64,000 nucleotides of DNA from GCA-2698665 sp047611265 (lineage in GTDB: Bacteria; Pseudomonadota; Gammaproteobacteria; GCA-002705445; GCA-002716945), in assembly GCA_047611265.1 (NCBI GenBank), contig JBLFWM010000001.1:280230-344229 (forward strand), given 5' to 3'. This document shows positions 36,344 to 44,274 of this stretch, piece after piece. The position numbers were made by a program, and so were the translations under genes. Numbering within the stretch: the stretch's first letter is position 1; the number at the start of each line of letters is the position of its first letter. The notes beneath the pieces are model-generated. The model made no database searches, was not told where the DNA came from, and saw nothing but the letters and a program-made list of their open reading frames with translations.

Positions 36344-37522
36344 TTATGCTCCTGATGGGTTATCAAGCCAGTATTTAGATGCTGCTGCTATGCCGCTTCC
36401 TAGCTCTACTTTAATTCCATTAGACGCCATTGCCATTTCAGATCCAGCAATCGCACTACACAACATAAGTTCGTTTAGGTCACCTAAATGTCCAATCCTG
36501 AATACTTTTCCTGCTACCTTAGCAAGTCCTGCTCCAAGCGCTAGGTTATAAGTATTAAAAGCAGTACTGATAACTGGTACAGCATCTGCGCCCTCTGGCA
36601 CAACAATTGCACTAACTGTATCTGAATACCACTTTTCTTCTTTAGCACACAATTGCATGCCCCATCCATCTAATATAGCTCTTCTTGTTCCTTCCGCTAA
36701 ACGATGATGTCTTTTCCAAACATTTTCTAATCCTTCCTCTAGTAACATATCAAGAGCTACTCTCATACCTCGCAATAAATTAACGGGCGGCGTATAAGGA
36801 GTAAACCCTGTATCTAATTTAGCAATCATATCTTCAACATCAAAATAACATGTTGGGTAAGTTGAAGACTTCATAGATTCTAATGCTTTTGGGCTAACAC
36901 CTAAGATGCCGAGACCTGCTGGAAGCATCAAACCTTTTTGAGATCCACTTACTACGCAATCGACTCCCCAGTCATCCATTCTAAACTCATAACTACCCAC
37001 TGAACTGACCCCGTCAACCATAAGTAATGCAGGATGATTTAAATCATCAAGTACTTTTCTTATAGCCAAGACATCACTTCTAACACCTGTGGCAGTTTCA
37101 TTTTGACAGACTAAAACAGCTTTTATTTTATGATCTTTGTCTTTTGATAACTCTCTATGATAGCTTTCTGGATTAGCTCCTGTGCCCCATTCTTCATCCA
37201 TAGTGATTGCTTTAAATTGCAATCTTTTACACATATCCAACCATAACATACTGAATTGACCAAAGCTGGCCCCTAATACTGTATCGCCCATATTAAGCGT
37301 GCTCTGAAGAGCAGCTTCCCAGCAACCAGTTCCTGAAGAAGGGAAAAAAACAACTTTTCCTTTCTCGGTTAGAACAATCTTCTTAAGATCTTCTACTAGC
37401 GGTGTAATTAAACCTGGTATTGTTGGATTTCTATGGTCTTCCATAGGGCTATGAATTGCCTGTTGAACTGCAGCCGGAACATTAGATGGTCCTGGCACGT
37501 ATAAATGATGATTTCCTGACAT
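36344..37522 (-). CDS. sgaA: Serine-glyoxylate aminotransferase
   Basis: A 392-residue class V PLP enzyme (SgaA/AGXT type) that transfers the amino group of serine to glyoxylate, giving hydroxypyruvate and glycine. Seen: HHLYVPGPSNVPAAVQQA at the N-terminus, Asp170 in LLMVDGVSS, and the PLP lysine Lys196 in SGSQKGLMLPAGLG. It is first in the operon sgaA-hydroxypyruvate reductase-gckA. The set converts glyoxylate plus serine towards 2-phosphoglycerate, known from the methylotroph serine cycle and bacterial photorespiration-like salvage. Neither malyl-CoA lyase nor other serine-cycle genes are in the window. Confidence 0.93.
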   Translation of the reverse strand: MSGNHHLYVPGPSNVPAAVQQAIHSPMEDHRNPTIPGLITPLVEDLKKIVLTEKGKVVFFPSSGTGCWEAALQSTLNMGDTVLGASFGQFSMLWLDMCKRLQFKAITMDEEWGTGANPESYHRELSKDKDHKIKAVLVCQNETATGVRSDVLAIRKVLDDLNHPALLMVDGVSSVGSYEFRMDDWGVDCVVSGSQKGLMLPAGLGILGVSPKALESMKSSTYPTCYFDVEDMIAKLDTGFTPYTPPVNLLRGMRVALDMLLEEGLENVWKRHHRLAEGTRRAILDGWGMQLCAKEEKWYSDTVSAIVVPEGADAVPVISTAFNTYNLALGAGLAKVAGKVFRIGHLGDLNELMLCSAIAGSEMAMASNGIKVELGSGIAAASKYWLDNPSGA

Positions 37523-37585
37523 GTGCTTTTTCCTTTTTAGTATTTAAAATGAATTAACTTATAAATTTAATTTCATATAGTATGC

Positions 37586-37595
37586 CACAATTGTG
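37586..37595. promoter_or_regulatory. Perfect 10-bp palindrome in the sgaA/tauE divergent gap
   Basis: CACAATTGTG sits mid-way in the 116-base intergenic region between the divergent sgaA operon and the TauE-type gene. A perfect palindrome in a divergent promoter region could be an operator, but ten bases occur often by chance in an AT-rich genome. No regulator gene is adjacent. Confidence 0.25.
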
Positions 37596-37638
37596 AATAT
37601 TTTAAACTATAATATATGACTTTTAGGAAGCCATAATA

Positions 37639-38427
37639 ATGAGTATATATGGATTATATCTAATAACAGGGGCATTTGGAGGCTTTCTTGGAGGTCTTTT
37701 AGGACTGGGCGGAGGCATTATCTTTGTACCCCTTTTATTCTTTATATTTAACTCACATGACTTACATACAGGATATGTCATGCAAAGTGCAGTCAGTACC
37801 TCGTTAGCATGCGTTATTATTTCGAGTCTTTCGGCAGCCACCAAACACAATAAAAATAAATTAATTAATTGGTTATTATTTGAAAAGATGCTGCCAGGCA
37901 TAATATTGGGTTCTGTAATAGGAGTTATTTTAATAACAATATTAACTAGCGATATTATAAAAATTTACTATGGAATACTTCTGTTAATAATCTCCATATA
38001 CCTAATGTATGAAAAAGAAACAAATAATGTTAATAAAAATAAAAAACATCAATATATAAATGTATTTTCTTTCTTTACAAGCGCTGTGAGCACTATGTTA
38101 GGCATTGGCGGAGGAACCTTAACAACACCATATTTTAAATTTTATGGAGAATCAATGAAGGGTAGTATCGCAACAGCAGCAGCTTGCGGGGTACCAATAG
38201 CTCTCTTAGGAATATTGATAACATTCTTTTTGAAAGAAATATTTGGAATATTTGAAAATATAATTTTTGATTTTATTGACTTTTACGCTTTCTTTTTTGT
38301 TTCCACAACTACTCTTATGTTTTCATATTTAGGAGCAGGCATAACATACAAAACTAATACGCTCTTGTTGAAAAAAATATTTTGCATCACTTTATTTTTA
38401 GTTGGAATAACAATACTTTTCTATTGA
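37639..38427 (+). CDS. TauE/SafE-family membrane permease
   Basis: A 262-residue membrane protein with about 7-8 helices. The family is a loose group (TauE, SafE, TSUP) suggested to move sulfite, sulfoacetate or similar small anions. Two pseudo-repeats start with GAFGGFLGGLLGLGGGIIFVP and SAVSTMLGIGGGTLTTP, which contain the TauE GxGGG signatures. It is divergent from the glyoxylate operon. It overlaps the 3' end of the downstream ubiI-like gene by 30 bases. Substrate cannot be assigned. Confidence 0.85.
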   Translation: MSIYGLYLITGAFGGFLGGLLGLGGGIIFVPLLFFIFNSHDLHTGYVMQSAVSTSLACVIISSLSAATKHNKNKLINWLLFEKMLPGIILGSVIGVILITILTSDIIKIYYGILLLIISIYLMYEKETNNVNKNKKHQYINVFSFFTSAVSTMLGIGGGTLTTPYFKFYGESMKGSIATAAACGVPIALLGILITFFLKEIFGIFENIIFDFIDFYAFFFVSTTTLMFSYLGAGITYKTNTLLLKKIFCITLFLVGITILFY

Positions 38428-39597
38428 TCTTCTTTTTAAAACATCTATTCCAGTTGCGGATTCAATAACTTTATTTTTTAAATATGTATTTTTATTAAAT
38501 ATTTTCAAAGATTCTGATCTAAAAAAATCTGGAATTAATTTATCAGAATAAAATTTTTTAAGAAAATTAATTGTATTATAAGTTTTTTTATTCTCTTCAA
38601 TACAGCACCTATTAAAATTTTGTAATACTTGGGTTATATTATACTCATCAGTATTAATTTTCAAAAATGAATTTTCCAATAAGAAAATATCCTGTATTCC
38701 CATATTTAGTCCAAGACCAGCCATTGGATGCACTGCATGGGCAGCCCCTCCTATAACTAAGATATTATTTTTCACATATGACTCAACATGAAAACCTGAT
38801 AGAGGGAAAATAATTTGATTAGAAATATTCTTAATAACTCCTATTTTCTCTGACAAGTGACTATTTAAAATAGAAAGAATTTTTATATCATTATCGTTTT
38901 TAAGATTGTCTAAGATATTATTATTTACTGACCATATTAAATTATATTGATTATTTGAAATTGGCAATAATCCCATAATCTGACCTTCTATAAATTTTTG
39001 ATATGCAATATTTTGAATAGAGTTTTTATCAAGAAATAAATCTACTACTAATGCATGCTGTTTATAATCAACTGTATTTGACTTAAAGTCATCTGAGCCC
39101 AGAAAAATATCCATACTCTTATCTGACTTTAAAATAAGATCTAATTCAATAGATTTTCCATTAAAAATAATCATTGTATGAGTATTATTATTATCGTGAA
39201 TCTCTTTAATATCTGTGTCCTTGATGCTCACAATATTTTTAATGTCAGCTAATCGATTTAGAAGACTATCAATGATGGATGTTTCTTTCACAATATAACC
39301 CAGGCTATCGTATGAGATAGATGAAGATTCAAAGACAAGACTGCTGTCTATCTTGTCATCCCAAGTTATAATTTTGTTATAAGACTGAGGCTTGCTAACA
39401 GCAATATCTGCCCAAATATCATTTTTCATAAAAAAATATTGTGATAAAAGATTGATAGAAAAAAATCTATCTATCTTAGATGCATAGTGCTTTTTTTTAC
39501 TGCTTTTAACTAGATATACATTTTTATATATATTAGAAAGGACAATAGCAGAAAGCATCCCAATAATACCATCACCAATGATTAAGATATTTTTCAT
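38398..39597 (-). CDS. ubiI: FAD-dependent ubiquinone hydroxylase, UbiI/VisC-like
   Basis: A 399-residue flavoprotein monooxygenase of the UbiH/UbiI/Coq6 family, here in the slot of E. coli ubiI (C5 hydroxylation). The N-terminal FAD fingerprint is ILIIGDGIIGMLSAIVLSN (the usual GAGxxG reads GDGIIG). The second FAD motif is present as IGGAAHAVHPMAGLGLNMGIQD near 284-305. Sequence is more diverged than UbiH beside it, so the hydroxylated position is inferred from synteny. It overlaps the ubiH end by four bases. Confidence 0.82.
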   Translation of the reverse strand: MKNILIIGDGIIGMLSAIVLSNIYKNVYLVKSSKKKHYASKIDRFFSINLLSQYFFMKNDIWADIAVSKPQSYNKIITWDDKIDSSLVFESSSISYDSLGYIVKETSIIDSLLNRLADIKNIVSIKDTDIKEIHDNNNTHTMIIFNGKSIELDLILKSDKSMDIFLGSDDFKSNTVDYKQHALVVDLFLDKNSIQNIAYQKFIEGQIMGLLPISNNQYNLIWSVNNNILDNLKNDNDIKILSILNSHLSEKIGVIKNISNQIIFPLSGFHVESYVKNNILVIGGAAHAVHPMAGLGLNMGIQDIFLLENSFLKINTDEYNITQVLQNFNRCCIEENKKTYNTINFLKKFYSDKLIPDFFRSESLKIFNKNTYLKNKVIESATGIDVLKRRSIEKYCYSN

Positions 39598-40787
39598 ATG
39601 TCGGTGCCAATATTGAGATAAGGATAGTTATTAATACCTAATATATTTTTTAAAAATGTATTTTTCATTGTTTGGGAAGATTTCATTGAATTCATTATAA
39701 GAAAGCTTAATAGTTTAGATGGAATTTTTTCTCCTCCTAAAATATTAGTAGCTACATCAATATTATCAAAAACAGATTCACGTGATTTATTAATTTCAGC
39801 AGTTAAGCCTGTAATATCTAATTTACCATTATCCAAAAATCTTATTAGAGAATTAATATTACTCACAGCTAAATTAAAACCTTGGGCTCCAACTGGATGT
39901 AAAAGCTGAGAAGAATTACCTAATAATATTATATTATCTCTTGAAATTTCTTTTGACCTAGAGGTAAGAAGATTATATTGGCTAACAAATTTCAAATCTA
40001 CAATATCACTTACATAATCTTTAAAAATATTTTGGAGTAAATTACTATTAATCTCGTCTTTGCTGTTAAAAAAAATAGGTATATCTTTTTTATTTATGGT
40101 TAAGACAAGATTTATTCTATCATCCCCGTATGGAATACCAGCAAAAATACCATACTTATTAAAAATTTGTATAGCATTATATTTCTTAAACAATGCTTTT
40201 GCATTAAACACAAAAGATATTTGAGAATAATCAATTTTTAATGATTTTATATTTAACTTACCTTTTATCTTGGACTCTATCCCATCTGAAACTATCAAAT
40301 ATTTAGTCTCTATTGATTGTCCAGATAAAAGTTTTCCAGTTAATCTATAATCTCCATTTTTAGTATGATCCTGAAAACTACTAACAGCCTCTTGATCAAA
40401 TATTGTTATATTAGATGAAGATTTTATATTATTTAAAAATTCTTGAAGTAAATTTCTTCGGTCAATTACATACCCTAATTCATTCAAATGAATATCTTGT
40501 GCATTAAATGTAAGTCTATTTAAACTATGATAACTCTTAATAGTTAAATTTCTAATTGGATGTACATGAGGTAGTATTTCTCCCCATAGGTTAAATTTTT
40601 TAAGTGTCAAATATGATCTGTAATTTAATGATAATGGAGAATAATTATCAAATGTTGGAATATCTTTGATTTTATTTTTTTCAATTAAACAACACTTTAA
40701 GCCTAACTTAGAAAACTGACTTGCAACTAGACAGCCAACAAGTCCAGCGCCACTTATAACAAAATCAAACTTTTGATTACTAGCCAT
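39594..40787 (-). CDS. ubiH: FAD-dependent ubiquinone hydroxylase UbiH
   Basis: A 397-residue monooxygenase for the C1 hydroxylation of ubiquinone precursors (UbiH slot of the conserved operon). FAD-binding motif I is FVISGAGLVGCLVASQFSK, the central DG motif is visible in LIVSDGIESKIKG, and the third is ILLGNSSQLLHPVGAQGFNLAV (GD usually, here GNSSQ). Second gene of ygfB-pepP-ubiH-ubiI order read on this strand. It overlaps pepP by eight bases. Confidence 0.88.
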   Translation of the reverse strand: MASNQKFDFVISGAGLVGCLVASQFSKLGLKCCLIEKNKIKDIPTFDNYSPLSLNYRSYLTLKKFNLWGEILPHVHPIRNLTIKSYHSLNRLTFNAQDIHLNELGYVIDRRNLLQEFLNNIKSSSNITIFDQEAVSSFQDHTKNGDYRLTGKLLSGQSIETKYLIVSDGIESKIKGKLNIKSLKIDYSQISFVFNAKALFKKYNAIQIFNKYGIFAGIPYGDDRINLVLTINKKDIPIFFNSKDEINSNLLQNIFKDYVSDIVDLKFVSQYNLLTSRSKEISRDNIILLGNSSQLLHPVGAQGFNLAVSNINSLIRFLDNGKLDITGLTAEINKSRESVFDNIDVATNILGGEKIPSKLLSFLIMNSMKSSQTMKNTFLKNILGINNYPYLNIGTDI

Positions 40788-42093
40788 TATTACTACTCAT
40801 TAAATGTTCTATTTCATCAATAGACTTGGGTGCTTTTAATGTTAAAACTTCAGGTCCATTTTTTGTAATCAAGATATCATCTTCAATCCTTATGCCAATA
40901 TTATGAAATCTCTTATTTATTGATTTATGAGCTCTTATGTAGAGCCCTGGTTCTACGGTAAAAATCATTCCGGGCTCAAGCTTTATTAGCTCCTTGTTTT
41001 CTTTATATTCCGATGGATCATGAACATCTAGACCTAACCAATGTCCAGTATTATGCATATAAAAATTTTTATACAATTGCTCATCCATTGCCTGCTTGTA
41101 ACTTTTACTAATTAATCCTAGATCAATAAGACCTCTACATATAACCTTAACAGCCACCATATGTATGTATTGCAAAGTATTACCTACCACGCATGCTGTT
41201 ATTGCCCTTTGTTGAGCCTTAAGCACAAGGTTGTATAATAATTTTTGATCCTCTGTAAATTTACCATTAACTGGAATAGTGCGAGTGATATCAGATGCAT
41301 AATTTCTATACTCACAGGCAGCATCTGTCAATAAAAGATCGCCATTCATAAGCACAGATGAATTATCTATATAATGTAGAACACATGCATTTTTTCCAGA
41401 AGCAACAATTGACGTATAAGCCTCTGATGCATTATTAATATTAAAATTATAAAGAAGCACTGCTTCTAACTCTCTCTCTGTTAACCCTGGTTTACATTTT
41501 TTAATCATTTCAATATGAGCTAGCGAAGATATTTTACTTGCTGCACGGATAAGATCTATCTCAGACTTATCTTTTATAAGTCTAAGCTTATGTACTATTT
41601 TTTTTAATGAAAAGAATTCAGAGGGAAGTTCAGTGCCTGATCTATATTTTTCCCCAAGCTTATGAAGGCATGTGTTAAAAATTGACTTATTTACACTATT
41701 ATCACCCCAGGCATGATATATAGTTTTTGTGCTTTCAAGATAAAGCATAAGATATTTTTCAATATCATTTAGATAGTTACACTTATCAAATCCATATAAA
41801 TTTTTAGTTTTAGTAGAGGTTGGTAATTGTCCCGTCCAAATCTCATCATGTTTATTTGGCTTCTTTGTGAAAAAATGTGTAATTAGCTTCTTGTTTTTCT
41901 TTATTACTATTAGTAATGCTGACGGTTTATCATATCCAGTTAAATAATAAAAATTACTGCACTGTCGATATCTATAAGTAGAATCATTATTTCTAATTTT
42001 TTCAGGCGCAGACTCTATTAAAACTATAGAATTATCCTTCATTAATCCAAAGAGTTTTTTTCTTCTTTTTTTATACATAATATTCTCAATCAT
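40780..42093 (-). CDS. pepP: Xaa-Pro aminopeptidase PepP
   Basis: A 437-residue M24B metallopeptidase that removes N-terminal residues before proline. An N-terminal creatinase-like domain (1-about 170) precedes the pita-bread catalytic domain. Metal ligands are visible: Asp in LLTDAACEY and in YASDITRT, His in MHNTGHWLGLDVHDP, Glu in MIFTVEPGLYI and Glu in GIRIEDDILI. Length fits E. coli PepP (441). Position after ygfB and before ubiH is the standard gammaproteobacterial arrangement. Confidence 0.95.
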   Translation of the reverse strand: MIENIMYKKRRKKLFGLMKDNSIVLIESAPEKIRNNDSTYRYRQCSNFYYLTGYDKPSALLIVIKKNKKLITHFFTKKPNKHDEIWTGQLPTSTKTKNLYGFDKCNYLNDIEKYLMLYLESTKTIYHAWGDNSVNKSIFNTCLHKLGEKYRSGTELPSEFFSLKKIVHKLRLIKDKSEIDLIRAASKISSLAHIEMIKKCKPGLTERELEAVLLYNFNINNASEAYTSIVASGKNACVLHYIDNSSVLMNGDLLLTDAACEYRNYASDITRTIPVNGKFTEDQKLLYNLVLKAQQRAITACVVGNTLQYIHMVAVKVICRGLIDLGLISKSYKQAMDEQLYKNFYMHNTGHWLGLDVHDPSEYKENKELIKLEPGMIFTVEPGLYIRAHKSINKRFHNIGIRIEDDILITKNGPEVLTLKAPKSIDEIEHLMSSNNG

Positions 42094-42625
42094 TAGTAGC
42101 GCTATCCTCTCTAGAGACGGAGTAGATATGATTTACAGCAGATAAAACATAATTACTAATCTCTATATAGTGTTGATCAGTCTCATCTGTATTATTAATA
42201 TCATAATTATGACCAACTTTGCTAATTTCTGTTAAATCATGAAGGATTTCCTGATAATCAAGGGTATTCTTCAACAGCTTCCGTTGAATAAGAAAGTTAA
42301 TACTAAGTATAAAATTTTTAGACCATTCACCTAAAGCTATGAGTTTATTGTTTGATTCCTCTTCATCGTTAAAGGGGAAAATAGGCAACCCATCACCAAT
42401 TGATTGTTTGATAAAAGTAATACTATCTATGACTATCTTGTAATCTGGTTGTTTTTTATGAGGCTCTGACTCATTAGAGAAATACATCTCTAGGGCAGAA
42501 AAATAACTATCTACTGGCTGATTACTCGCAGCAAAACCAGATAAATAACCACAAACTTCATTAATTGAGAAAGGGCTCTCGATATCTGATAAAAAAGTTT
42601 TTAAGTTTATTTGCAATAAATCCAT
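42086..42625 (-). CDS. ygfB: UPF0149 family protein YgfB
   Basis: A 179-residue helical protein of the UPF0149/YgfB family. Residues 18-40 (PFSINEVCGYLSGFAASNQP) match the family's opening helix pair with the GYLSG motif, and LGEWSKNFI the second conserved part. YgfB represses AlpA-dependent genes in Pseudomonas aeruginosa, but a general role is unclear. It heads the pepP-ubiH-ubiI operon with an 8-base overlap. Confidence 0.9.
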   Translation of the reverse strand: MDLLQINLKTFLSDIESPFSINEVCGYLSGFAASNQPVDSYFSALEMYFSNESEPHKKQPDYKIVIDSITFIKQSIGDGLPIFPFNDEEESNNKLIALGEWSKNFILSINFLIQRKLLKNTLDYQEILHDLTEISKVGHNYDINNTDETDQHYIEISNYVLSAVNHIYSVSREDSATND

Positions 42626-42711
42626 TGTTTCTTTCCAATTAGTTAGCTAGATTAATTATTATAGAAACATTATAATATATGTCTGTAAATAAATGATTTT
42701 AAAATAACATT

Positions 42712-42918
42712 ATGTCTAAAATAAGCAAGCAACTAGAAAGCCTTAAATTATCGATCAATAGCATTAAAGACAAAATGCAGAAGATAAGAATTGAGAATGC
42801 GCTACTATTAAAACAACAAACTGGGCTTGTCGCGGAAAAATCTGAACTTATAAAAAAAAATGAATCAGCAAGAGAAGAAATTGAGGCTGTATTAGAAAGA
42901 ATTAAAAATATTGAGTAA
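42712..42918 (+). CDS. TIGR02449-type coiled-coil protein beside ZapA
   Basis: A 68-residue protein with heptad-like charged helices along its whole length, fitting the TIGR02449 family found immediately upstream of zapA in gammaproteobacteria. A cell-division role is inferred from that linkage and from its ZapB-like coiled-coil form. Two bases separate it from zapA, and both probably share a promoter in the preceding 86-base gap. Confidence 0.82.
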   Translation: MSKISKQLESLKLSINSIKDKMQKIRIENALLLKQQTGLVAEKSELIKKNESAREEIEAVLERIKNIE

Positions 42919-42920
42919 TT

Positions 42921-43211
42921 ATGGAACAAGAACAAATAACAGTAATAATTCAAGATCAAGAATATAAAATTAAATGTGATCCTGATCAAGTCGAACTACT
43001 ACAAAAATCTGCAGTGTATTTAGATATGAAAATGTCTGAGGTTAAAACAATGTCTCCAAGCATGGCAAAAGAAAAAATAGCTGTTATGTCGGCATTAAAT
43101 GTAGTTAGCATATATTTGAGTCAAGAAGAGCAAGTAAAAGAATATTCAGATGCATGCGAGGAAATTGATTTATTAAGTGAATCATTGCGTGAATATGGAA
43201 CCGATCAATGA
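42921..43211 (+). CDS. zapA: Cell division protein ZapA
   Basis: A 96-residue FtsZ-ring-associated protein that crosslinks FtsZ filaments. The N-terminal sheet domain carries ITVIIQDQEYKIKCDPDQVELLQKSAVYLD, typical of ZapA, followed by AKEKIAVMSALNVVSIYLS and a coiled-coil tail. Length is standard (E. coli 109). It overlaps the EVE-domain gene by four bases. Confidence 0.93.
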   Translation: MEQEQITVIIQDQEYKIKCDPDQVELLQKSAVYLDMKMSEVKTMSPSMAKEKIAVMSALNVVSIYLSQEEQVKEYSDACEEIDLLSESLREYGTDQ

Positions 43212-43666
43212 AATATTGGCTCATGAAAAATGAACCAGAAGACTATGGTATTGACGATCTAAAAAAAGATAAGACCGAACATTGGGATGGTATTAGAAAT
43301 TATCAGGTTAGAAACATGATAAGAGATGATATGAATATAGGGGATATTGCATTTTTCTATCATTCTAATTGTGAAATTCCTGGGATATATGGCCTAATGA
43401 CCATTAATTCCAAGGCATATCCTGACCATACAGCGTTTGATAAAAAAGCAAAATACTATGATGTAAAAAGTGATAAAAACAAACCAACATGGTTAATGGT
43501 AGATGTAAAGTATAAGAGAAAACTATCAAATGCAATAACACTGAAAGAATTAAAAAGTAAAAAAAAATTATCTGAAATGAGAGTTGTTCAAAAAGGTAAT
43601 CGCTTATCAATCACAGAAGTTACAGAAAAAGATTGGGAATATATTTTATCTTTAGAAAAAAAATAA
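43208..43666 (+). CDS. EVE-domain protein
   Basis: A 152-residue protein that is entirely one EVE (PUA-like) domain, a fold that binds modified bases in DNA or RNA. Seen: the start MKYWLMKNEPEDYGIDDL, the WDGIRNYQVRN segment and GDIAFFYHSN, all characteristic of the thymocyte nuclear protein 1 / EVE family. Exact ligand unknown. The start overlaps zapA by four bases (ATGA), so it is probably translated from the same message as the cell-division genes. In E. coli the place after zapA holds 6S RNA and ygfA; those are not seen here. Confidence 0.92.
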   Translation: MKYWLMKNEPEDYGIDDLKKDKTEHWDGIRNYQVRNMIRDDMNIGDIAFFYHSNCEIPGIYGLMTINSKAYPDHTAFDKKAKYYDVKSDKNKPTWLMVDVKYKRKLSNAITLKELKSKKKLSEMRVVQKGNRLSITEVTEKDWEYILSLEKK

Positions 43667-43797
43667 TTAATCACGCCAAAATTCTAAAAAAATAAGACAA
43701 AAAGTTATAAAAAAAAGAAAATTTTATTAAAAACATTAAAAATAATACTTGTAATATGTTTTTTATGTAAATAAACTAAAAATAACACCAACACTGC

Positions 43798-43803
43798 GGA
43801 GGG
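43798..43803 (+). promoter_or_regulatory. Strong ribosome binding site of the histone-like gene
   Basis: GGAGGG lies eight bases before the ATG at 43812. It is an unusually complete Shine-Dalgarno sequence for this window, where most genes have weak ones, and suggests high translation of the downstream lysine-rich protein. Confidence 0.75.
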
Positions 43804-43811
43804 AAACAGTC

Positions 43812-44195
43812 ATGGTAGCAAAGAAAAAAGCAAAGGTTGCTAAAAAGAAAACTAAAGTAACAAAGAAGAAAGCATCTAAGAAAAAAGTTGCTAAGAAAAA
43901 GAAAGTAACAACAACACGTAAGAAAGCAGCTAAGAAGAAGGCTAAGAAAAAAGTAGCAAAGAAAAAAGTTACTAAGAAAAAAGCTAAGAAGAAAGTTGTT
44001 AAAAAGAAAGCTAAGAAGAAAGTAGCTAAGAAGAAGGCTAAGAAGAAAGTTGTTAAAAAGAAAGCTAAGAAGAAAGTAGCTAAGAAGAAGGCTAAGAAGA
44101 AAGTAACTAAAAAGAAAGCTAAAAAGAAAGTAGCAAAGAAAAAAGTTACTAAGAAGAAAGCTAAGAAAAGAGTAGCTAAGCGTAAGAAAAGATAG
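43812..44195 (+). CDS. Lysine-rich histone H1-like DNA-binding protein
   Basis: A 127-residue protein made almost only of Lys, Ala and Val with some Thr and Arg, built from degenerate KKAKKKVAKKK-type repeats that resemble the histone H1 C-terminal tail and bacterial HC2/AlgP-like tails. It is strongly basic and presumably disordered until bound to DNA; a nucleoid role is inferred from composition. The coding sequence uses long tandem repeats, including a perfect 54-bp pair. It has a strong ribosome binding site and a good intrinsic terminator. No folded domain is visible. Confidence 0.85.
   Translation: MVAKKKAKVAKKKTKVTKKKASKKKVAKKKKVTTTRKKAAKKKAKKKVAKKKVTKKKAKKKVVKKKAKKKVAKKKAKKKVVKKKAKKKVAKKKAKKKVTKKKAKKKVAKKKVTKKKAKKRVAKRKKR
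43992..44099 (+). repeat. Perfect 54-bp tandem repeat in the histone-like gene
   Basis: Copies at 43992-44045 and 44046-44099 are identical and encode 18 residues each. Flanking repeats on both sides are degenerate versions of the same unit. Frame is preserved. Confidence 0.9.
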
Positions 44196-44247
44196 TAATT
44201 TTTTCTAATTGACCTAAAAGGGTAACCTTATAGAGCAAACAACATTA

Positions 44248-44274
44248 AAAGGTCCGTAAAAGGGCCTTTTTTTT
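44248..44274 (+). terminator. Intrinsic terminator after the histone-like gene
   Basis: An 8-bp stem (AAAGGTCC paired with GGGCCTTT, one G-T pair) with a six-base loop is followed by an eight-T run that includes the stem's last three T's. It lies about 50 bases past the stop, and its T run overlaps the ilvA stop codon on the opposite strand. Confidence 0.88.

Noticed and set aside
43667..43797. 6S RNA or other structured RNA before the histone-like gene
   Set aside because: The stretch is A/T-rich without long complementary arms; I can only call it a likely promoter region.
43812..44195. Regular repeats that might suggest a CRISPR-like array
   Set aside because: There are no unique spacers. 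The repeats are in frame, encode Lys/Ala/Val, and have a start, ribosome site and terminator.
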